A stretch of DNA of 52,590 nt from Welwitschia mirabilis. Taxonomy: Eukaryota > Gnetophyta > Gnetopsida > Welwitschiales. Below are positions 45,884 through 52,590 of the stretch, one piece after another (the stretch's first letter is position 1; each line of letters begins with the position of its first letter). A program made the position numbers and the translations under genes. The stretch is from NCBI GenBank assembly GCA_051453625.1, contig JBOZIK010000001.1, positions 268,391,182-268,443,771 on the forward strand. Direction: 5' to 3'. A model generated the notes under the pieces. It was not told the DNA's origin, did no database searches, and saw only the letters and a list, made by a program, of their open reading frames with translations.

Positions 45884-46194
45884 TGTTGACATGTAAAATA
45901 TTCTAAACAATTATTGAGTTGATAAAGTTAGTGGGTCGATTACAAAAAAATAAAAAGAAATGGTTATTAAGTTAGTGGAGTTAGTGTGTCTATACACTTA
46001 TTGAGTTAGCAGGTCGGTTACGAAAAAGAAAATGGTTATTAAGTTAGTGGAGTTAGTGGGTCTGTTACAAAAAAGAAGAATTGTTATTTTTTTTGTATGC
46101 CTATAAAAGGCTCTCTACTTATATCAAATGATATTGAAATACCTTTGCATGACTCCTTTTTCTATTTAGTTTTTTGGCTCTTTTATTTTTAATA
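45884..46194 (+). mobile_element. LTR c of element F
   Basis: Begins TGTTGACATG and ends TTTTTAATA, like LTR a, but is 311 bp against 233 bp because it has about four units of the internal repeat where LTR a has two. TATA box at 46102-46109. It is followed by GTATA, close to the ATATA before LTR a, so a and c are probably the outer ends of one insertion. Confidence 0.85.
46102..46109 (+). promoter_or_regulatory. TATA box of element F LTR c
   Basis: TATAAAAG inside GCCTATAAAAGGC, as in LTR a. Confidence 0.65.
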
Positions 46195-46199
46195 GTATA
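46195..46199. other. right target-site duplication of element F (GTATA)
   Basis: Four of five bases match ATATA at 39947-39951; the difference is a transition. Confidence 0.55.
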
Positions 46200-47689
46200 T
46201 ACCATGGGTGAGGTCACTGGAATTAGTGGAGTACAGTAAGAGACACGAATCTGGTATTAAAGGATGTGTGCATTGGAAACGCTGGTAGTCAATGAGGTCT
46301 GTATGTTTCTTCATTATAGAGGATAGAACTATAGTAGTTTTCAGAGGTGTTGAAGGCATTACTCTATTTGGTAGAGTTTGAGTAATAAGGGGAGTGTGGT
46401 AACAACATTACCATTCTTTTGAGGTGTCCGACTCCATGTCTTTAGCCGTGTCATTTTGAAAATCCTATTAGCTAAATATATCAGGGTTGTTTATGCAATA
46501 AATTAAGTGAGGAGTCCTATTCTATGCTTACATTTGGTCTTGCACATTACTAAAACACCTTTTCAAGAATCTAGTTACTTTTGACTGTAATAAGCTCTCT
46601 GAGAATTTATTTTTGTATAGCTTTAATCATCTATGAATTTGAAAAGCTATAAAAAGTGTGGGATGGGAGAAGGAACTTAAGCCTTGTAAGATTTACTTTA
46701 TTCTTCTAAGAAAGAAGCTTAGTTGTACTTTGTCATTTTCAGACATGGTACAACTCTCTATATTTCTTATAGAGGAAGGCATTTTGCCATAGTGGAGATC
46801 GATAATCAGTATAATCAACCCCTTTCAAAGTCAATGTAGTTTGCTTTCATTGTTAATTTACCCCCTTGAAAAAGTTGCCCACCATCCTGTCTAATTAAAA
46901 CTCTCTACGACTATAACGAATAATAGTATATTTGCATTGAAAATTTTTTTAAATTAGAACATGTGCGACTACTTTAGACACATTCAAGCTTGATCACGTT
47001 TCTTTATGTCTCTAAAAAAATAATAACTACCTCAGATGTGCTTCTTATTCTCCTCTGTATCCTAGCATGAATCACCCTCTCCAAGATATCATTCTCTCCT
47101 ATCATGCAGTCCTTGTTACCTGTTGACCTTTCCTCCTTCTCTTTCTTAGCTGATGTTTTCTCCTTTGAACATGGCCATTTCTTTGGTGTTTCTCTACCAA
47201 CTTTCTAACTGCTCACTGACATGCCTTATTCCTTTAGATAACACAAGCCTTCTTGTCCTCTAATCTTTCCTTTTCTGCATTGACATATACAATGCCACTA
47301 GATTGTTTTTGGCCCCCCATTATTTGCATTCTTAAGTATCCATAGTATGAAAATAAAGATATCATTTGGCACAAATATTTTTAATTTAAATAGATAAATA
47401 TAAAGATAAAAACTTTGATGAAGCCAGGAATGATTAATAAATTCATCTTTTGGCATTTCTAAAACTTTAAGTGTACACATAGAAAAGCTAAAGTATGTTT
47501 TGTAGTCTCTACATTCCACAAAATAGCCCTATGAAGTACTACTTGATATTAAATTGAAAGTACCAACAGTGTGATAGTGAAGTAAAGTTAACTTAACTTT
47601 GACAAGATTGATAAAGTAACTAAGAGAAAGAATGATGTTGAAGTGAATCATATGGGATTCACATTAATCCAAAGAAGGAATCATACAGA
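46200..47689. other. unassigned, less AT-rich flank of element F
   Basis: No recognised gene. It includes a 66-codon minus-strand open stretch at about 47004-47205 rich in Lys, Glu and Arg (PKKWPCSKEKTSAKKEKEER, then HARIQRRIRSTSE). It starts without Met and has a GAG/GTAGTT donor-like junction near its end. It may be an exon remnant of a host gene, but I cannot identify it. Confidence 0.4.
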
Positions 47690-49069
47690 TAAGAGGATGC
47701 TACACTGCTAATATGATAGGCCCTATTAATCCTAGAATATTATAGTATTAATATTGGTACTTTATGAAGCCAAAGCAAAAACCAGAAATATGAAGAGGCA
47801 TCATGCTACTAACATGGTAGGACCTGTTAATCCTAGAATGTCACAATACTGACATTTACAAAATATGAAGTAAAAGAATCAATTAGAAATATAATGGGGA
47901 ATTACCCTACTAACATGGTAGGCCTTACTTATTCTAGAATGTTATAGTACTGACATTGGTAGTATGCAAAGACAAGGAAGCAACCAAAAATATAATGAGG
48001 TATTACACTGCTAACATGGCATGCCTAATAATTCTAAAATGTCACAGTACTAACATCAATACTCTGTGAAACCAAAGGATCAATAAAAAAATATTAGGAA
48101 TTGTTACATTATTGACATAACAGGCTCTACTAATCCTAGAATTTCATAGTACTAACATCAATAGTCTATGAATCTAAATGATCAACAAGAAATATAAGAG
48201 ACACTACCCTACTATCATGGTAGGCCCTACTAATCCTAGAATGTTACACTACTGATATTGATAATCTATGAATCCAAAGGGGTAATGAAAATGTAATGGA
48301 ATTTTACAATATTAACATGGTAGTCCTTATTAATCCAAGAATGACATAGTACTAACATTGGAAATTAATGAAATCAAGGGTTAACTAGAAATATAAGACG
48401 ATATCACACTATTAACATGTCACTTATTATTGACCTTGGAATAATATAGTGCAGACCTTGGAATAATATAGTGCTAACATCAGTAGTCTGTGAAGACAAA
48501 GGGTTAATAAAAAATATATGGAAATACTAAAATTTTGACATGGTAGGCCTACTAATCCTAGAATAAGAAAGTGCTAACATCAGTAGTCTATTAAATCAAA
48601 GGGATTACCAAAAATATAAGAAGGCACTACACTGCTAATATGAAAGATCTTACTGAACCTGGATTATCACATTACTGACATTATTAGTCTATGAATAAAA
48701 TTATTATCAAGGATTAAAAGAGGGTGCCACACTGCTAACATGATAACCTACATATGCGAAGATGACATAAGAATCCTATGAAGAAAGAGAGTAAACTAGA
48801 ATTTCAAGCAATTATGACATTGCTAACATGACAACCCTAGATGATCATAAATTAATTCCAAATGAACATTACACTATTGACATGATAGCCCTAGATTATT
48901 ACAAAGTGATTCAAGACTGAAATAAGTAGTTTAGAGGGTCAAATACTAAATGAAAATTTCAAAGTGACATCACACTATTGATATGATAGCTCTATATAAT
49001 CATAGAGTGATGCAATGCTAAAATAGCAAGTCAATAATGTTAAATACTAAACCAAAATTTTAAGAGGAT

Positions 49070-49669
49070 NNNNNNNNNNNNNNNNNNNNNNNNNNNNNNN
49101 NNNNNNNNNNNNNNNNNNNNNNNNNNNNNNNNNNNNNNNNNNNNNNNNNNNNNNNNNNNNNNNNNNNNNNNNNNNNNNNNNNNNNNNNNNNNNNNNNNNN
49201 NNNNNNNNNNNNNNNNNNNNNNNNNNNNNNNNNNNNNNNNNNNNNNNNNNNNNNNNNNNNNNNNNNNNNNNNNNNNNNNNNNNNNNNNNNNNNNNNNNNN
49301 NNNNNNNNNNNNNNNNNNNNNNNNNNNNNNNNNNNNNNNNNNNNNNNNNNNNNNNNNNNNNNNNNNNNNNNNNNNNNNNNNNNNNNNNNNNNNNNNNNNN
49401 NNNNNNNNNNNNNNNNNNNNNNNNNNNNNNNNNNNNNNNNNNNNNNNNNNNNNNNNNNNNNNNNNNNNNNNNNNNNNNNNNNNNNNNNNNNNNNNNNNNN
49501 NNNNNNNNNNNNNNNNNNNNNNNNNNNNNNNNNNNNNNNNNNNNNNNNNNNNNNNNNNNNNNNNNNNNNNNNNNNNNNNNNNNNNNNNNNNNNNNNNNNN
49601 NNNNNNNNNNNNNNNNNNNNNNNNNNNNNNNNNNNNNNNNNNNNNNNNNNNNNNNNNNNNNNNNNNNNN
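49070..49669. other. 600-base N gap within the tandem repeat
   Basis: The last 62 bp before it (49008-49069) reappear right after it (49670-49731) with one difference. This is either an unmerged overlap or two units of a homogenised part of the array. Confidence 0.85.
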
Positions 49670-49817
49670 TGATGCAATGCTAAAATAGCAAGTCAATAAG
49701 GTTAAATACTAAACCAAAATTTTAAGAGGATATCACACTACTAACATGGAAGTCCTATATGACCATAACATGATGCAAGACTAACATAAGTAGATTACGA
49801 GGCTAAGTAGTAGTGTA

Positions 49818-49852
49818 AAAAATAAAAAATAAAAATAAAAATAAAAATAAAG
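49818..49852. repeat. AAAAT/AATAA microsatellite in the tandem repeat
   Basis: AATAAAAAT-type run of about six units inside one of the 100-bp units, lengthening it. Confidence 0.8.
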
Positions 49853-50095
49853 GAGACATGACACTACTGAGATGGTATTCATAAATGATAATAGAGTGAT
49901 AAAAAGCTAACATAAGTAGTACATAAGATCAAACTGTGAGCCAGAATTTTAAGAAGACACCATACTATCGACATCATAATCTTAGATGATGATAAAGTAA
50001 CATAAAGCTAACATAAGTAGTCCATGAAATGAATAGTCAATCAAAATTCTAAGGGAACACCATACTATTAACATCATGATGATATCACCAAGTTT

Positions 50096-50876
50096 ACATT
50101 CTATGTGGAACCTCCTAATAGCAAACACAGTAATGAGAAGTATTATATTAATGGGACATATCTCTTTGGTTAAATTCATATATATATATAGTCTAAACTT
50201 TCAAAAACTATTTAGATAACTAAATTATTTAGCCTATGAAAGGTAATTTACAGTAGTAACAAAGGGGATGATACCTTGATACGTTGGCAATTCATTAAGG
50301 ATCATATAAGCATTTGCATCAATGCTCTAAAAATATATTGAAGACATTCAATAAATATTGAAGCCAATTATGTAAGTGTCAAGGATTTATAGAACATAGT
50401 AAATGATAAGCTTGAATCTATCCTTAGGACACTCAAAATATTATCATGGGAATGATTAAGCTAAGAGCTTCAATCATAAGTCTAGTAATCTCTTCAAATA
50501 AATAATGAAAAAATAGAAAGTCTATAAAGGAACTCTTTCTAATCCTCTAAACAACAAGTAGTAGAGGAAGGTAATAAATGACTACAACAATGTTATATTC
50601 ATATTTCCTTAAAAAAAAGACACCATCATGGAGGATTCTGATATGTAGTAATATTAAAGAAAGTTTAAATTTGCATGTATGCTAGTGCTTTAAGATCCTA
50701 CAAAGAGGCACTAGAATGATTATAGTATATTTAAAACCATTTTAGATTAAAACATGTTAATAACAACTTATGTAGAAAATATGTAATGATATTCCTTATG
50801 GATAGTATTACATCTTAGTGGAGATGACTTAGTACAATAAGAAATAGTTGGGTCAAATGAACAAAATTTATGAAGG
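50096..50876. other. unassigned AT-rich DNA
   Basis: Nothing recognised except a short TA run at 50182-50190. Its right end probably holds the unrecognisable start of element D's gag. Confidence 0.4.
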
Positions 50877-51200
50877 AATTTAAAAAGGCCTTTATCCCTA
50901 ACTACTTTGTCAAATATACAAGAATTTAATTTAAATTCATAAGGCTAGGAAGAAAGAGTTTAGATAAACAATAGGAGGAATTCCAAAAATTAGAAAAGAT
51001 TCAAACATAGTGGGATCTAGAGGATCCTACTAATACTATAGTGGCACTTTTATCTATTATAATTCAAGCTCCACAGAAAGCATATAGAAAGACTAAATAT
51101 TACATGGATGAAGAATAAATATCTATAACAATTACTAGAATGACAACCATAGTTACACATCTAGTAGGATCATAGAATTCTTAGTCCTAATCCACTACTC
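50877..51200 (+). pseudogene. element D gag fragment
   Basis: One plus-strand frame, open apart from a few stops, reads FKKAFIPNYFVKYTRI, a stop, FKFIRLGRKSLDKQ, a stop, then EEFQKLEKIQT. This matches the F...F.P.......F..L.QG..SV..Y..EF..L pattern of Ty3/gypsy capsids. It stands in the right order before the protease and RT of element D. Confidence 0.6.
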
Positions 51201-51399
51201 TAAACCATACAATACCAATTTTTCATCACTGTAGAAAGAAGAATCATATAGTCAAGAAGTTCTCTAAGAAGAAATAGTATACAAATTACACCTAACTAAT
51301 TATAGCATTAATACAGACACAAATTGAAAAGATTTTATTTATTGTAGTCCAAATAGGTTTTATGCAAAGCCAAATTTCTATAATCAAGCTTAAATAATT

Positions 51400-51790
51400 C
51401 TTACAAAATCAACCTATTATATTTTTTATAAATAGTAATGCTAGTAATAATCTTATGTCTTCTAATATTTTAACACATTTTCAAGGTAAAATTATTAAGG
51501 AATCAACTTCTAAAATAGAAGTTACAAAGGGGAAAATAATTATATAATTAGGTTTCTATGTATATCAACATTTACAATTAACGATTCTTACTTTACTAAT
51601 AAATTTTATGTATTTGATATTGAAAAATATGATGTAATTTTAGGATTTTTATTTTTAGATAAGTACAATGTTAAAGCATTATTTAAAGAAGAATTCATCC
51701 TTGTTCTCACTTCATCTAGAGATCCAATCTTTAAAGGAGGGAAGAGAAGGAAACAAATTCTATTTTTGAAAAATATAAATTAAAGAAAGC
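51400..51790 (+). pseudogene. element D aspartic protease, decayed
   Basis: IIFFINSNASNNLMSSNIL (about 51420-51476) sits where chromovirus-type proteases read F[VI]DSGA..NF[IV]S; Asp is Asn and Gly is Asn, so the active site is lost. After a frame change FDIEKYDVILGFLFLDKYNV (about 51613-51672) is the conserved DVILGM.WL..Y.V motif. In intact elements protease and RT lie in one frame. Confidence 0.75.
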
Positions 51791-51879
51791 CATGAAGATA
51801 ACCCCCTTATCCTATGTTATGATGATAAAATAAGATAAAATGTGGTTTTTAGATGAATTATATGAATTTTAGAAAATAT

Positions 51880-52476
51880 TTAAAGGGAAAATTTGGTTAC
51901 CACCAAAGAGAAAATTGAACATGTAATCAACCTCATACTAGGAGCATAGCCCATTTCTTGAGCACCTTATAGATTTTTACTCATTAAATGTAAAGAACTA
52001 AAATTTCAAACTCAATAGTTAGTATGTGAATGCAAACTTAGGCCTAGCATATTACCTTGATAAGCCCCAATATTATTTTTTAAAAATAAAGAGAGATCTC
52101 TTAAGTTCTACATAGATTATCATCAGTTGAACAAGGTAACAATAAATAATAAATATTATTTACCTCAAATTAATGATCTTTTTAATTAGTTATAAAGAAA
52201 AAAGTATTGTACCAAAATTGATTTAAATTTATGCTATTACTAAATATAGATTAAGGAAGAATATATTCTAAAAATAACATTTAAAATTAGATATGATTAT
52301 GATGAATTCATGATTATGTTTGTTGATCTTACAGATGGTTCTACTACATTTATGATACTAATGAATAATCTTTTATACTTATATTTAAACTAATTCATTA
52401 TTATTTTTATGAATGATATTTTATTTTATTCTAAGAATAGGGACAACCATATTCAACATCTAAAGTTAGTGTTTTT
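51880..52476 (+). pseudogene. element D reverse transcriptase, cut off by element E
   Basis: Segments in order: KIEHVINLILGA and APYRFLLIKCKELKF (about 51913-52010), [20 protein letters not shown] (52066-52126), [34 protein letters not shown] with catalytic Asp, ITFKIRYDYDEFMIMFVDL, STTFMILMNNLLYLYL, and FIIIFMNDILFYSKN (about 52397-52440), where the first Asp of IDDIL is Asn. The frame ends in HIQHLKLVF, mid-thumb, where the next element's LTR begins. The motif set fits chromovirus-type gypsy elements. This is the best preserved RT frame in the window. Confidence 0.85.
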
Positions 52477-52590
52477 TGCGGTGTGTATTTATGTAATGTT
52501 TCACTCTTCGATCTCAATCTTGTTAATTATAAATAAGATGCAAAATACAACACGCTAGTATAGATGGAGTGATCCGAATGTCATAATTCT
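52477..52590 (-). mobile_element. LTR end of element E, runs off right edge
   Basis: From TGCGGTGTG the sequence matches the first 125 bp of the LTR at 19378, for example GCTAGTATAGATGGAGTGAT with ACTGATATAGATGAAAGTGA. Orientation is that of element B, so E lies on the minus strand and this is its U5 end. It interrupts element D's RT. Confidence 0.65.

Larger units (their letters stand above)
39952..46194 (+). mobile_element. copia element F with three LTR copies
   Basis: Plus-strand Ty1/copia element: LTR a 39952-40184, primer site 40185-40196, gag, protease, integrase, RT and RNase H in the copia order (integrase before RT), polypurine tract 44909-44917, LTR b from 44918, an unusual 540-bp segment, and LTR c 45884-46194. 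The gag motif CFKLIGYPKWWK and short LTR suggest the Ale/Retrofit side of copia. All domains are broken. Confidence 0.85.
47690..50095. repeat. diverged tandem repeat, about 100-bp unit, at least 18 units
   Basis: The motif CACTGCTAACATGGTAGGCC and its variants recurs near 47702, 47803, 47904, 48005, 48107, 48206, 48306, 48406, 48530, 48629, 48729, 48820, 48873, 48973, 49735, 49865, 49965 and 50065, mostly 98-103 bp apart. In the left part each unit continues with CCTAGAATGTCACAGTACTA and ACATCAGTAGTCTATGAA, so each contains a second CTAACAT half-motif about 45 bp after the first. Units drift from left to right (TAATCCTAGAATG becomes GATGATCATAA-like). An N gap (49070-49669) lies inside. Confidence 0.85.

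Noticed and set aside
49040-49696. Frames of over 200 codons on the minus strand
   Set aside because: They span the 600-base N gap inside the tandem repeat.
47690-50095. Regular short repeats that could suggest a CRISPR array
   Set aside because: The unit is continuous, diverged and about 100 bp with no identical direct repeats separated by unique spacers, and the genome is plant nuclear.

Overview
This window is repeat-rich, very AT-rich nuclear DNA from a land plant, most likely a seed plant with a large genome. The evidence is the set of element lineages present: copia elements primed by initiator tRNA-Met, Athila-like Ty3/gypsy elements with a TGGCGCC-type (tRNA-Asp-like) primer site, and a Tat-lineage Ty3/gypsy element with an extra RNase H domain. 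I cannot name the species. I found no intact protein-coding gene, tRNA, rRNA or CRISPR array. Every recognisable protein is a decayed retrotransposon gag or pol domain with stops, frameshifts and lost catalytic residues. Many losses are C-to-T or G-to-A changes, as expected for old, methylated, silenced elements.

Layout from left to right. (1) 1-2660: 5' end of a SIRE-like copia element on the minus strand (LTR 1310-2660, primer site, gag running off the left edge). (2) 2661-4990: unassigned AT-rich DNA. (3) 5100-21464: an Athila-like element, B, on the minus strand, split within its gag-protease reading frame by a nearly complete Athila-like element, A, on the plus strand (5832-17069). A has both LTRs, a primer site, gag, protease, RT, RNase H, integrase and a polypurine tract. 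(4) 19378-26699: B's 5' LTR is also the 3' LTR of a third related element, C, which has gag remnants but no recognisable pol. (5) 27045-34800: a Tat-lineage element, G, on the minus strand. A plus-strand Tat-type LTR with primer site, H, follows near 35516-36041. (6) 37813-39951: unassigned DNA, less repeat-like towards its right end.

(7) 39952-46194: a copia element, F, with three LTR copies and flanking target-site duplications, inserted in less AT-rich DNA (roughly 39600-39951 and 46200-47300). (8) 47690-50095: a diverged tandem repeat of about 100 bp. (9) 50877-52476: a plus-strand Ty3/gypsy gag-protease-RT remnant, D, cut within RT by the LTR of a further element, E, that runs off the right edge.

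Sixteen runs of N interrupt the window. Nine are flanked by near-identical direct copies of 33-146 bp, which points to contig overlaps left unmerged and not to missing sequence. Reading frames that cross N runs are artefacts.

No genes here work together as a functional system. The layout records successive retrotransposon insertions, LTR-LTR recombination, satellite formation and cytosine decay. Domain borders are read by eye and should be taken as good to a few tens of bases, except LTR, primer-site and gap borders, which are exact or nearly so.
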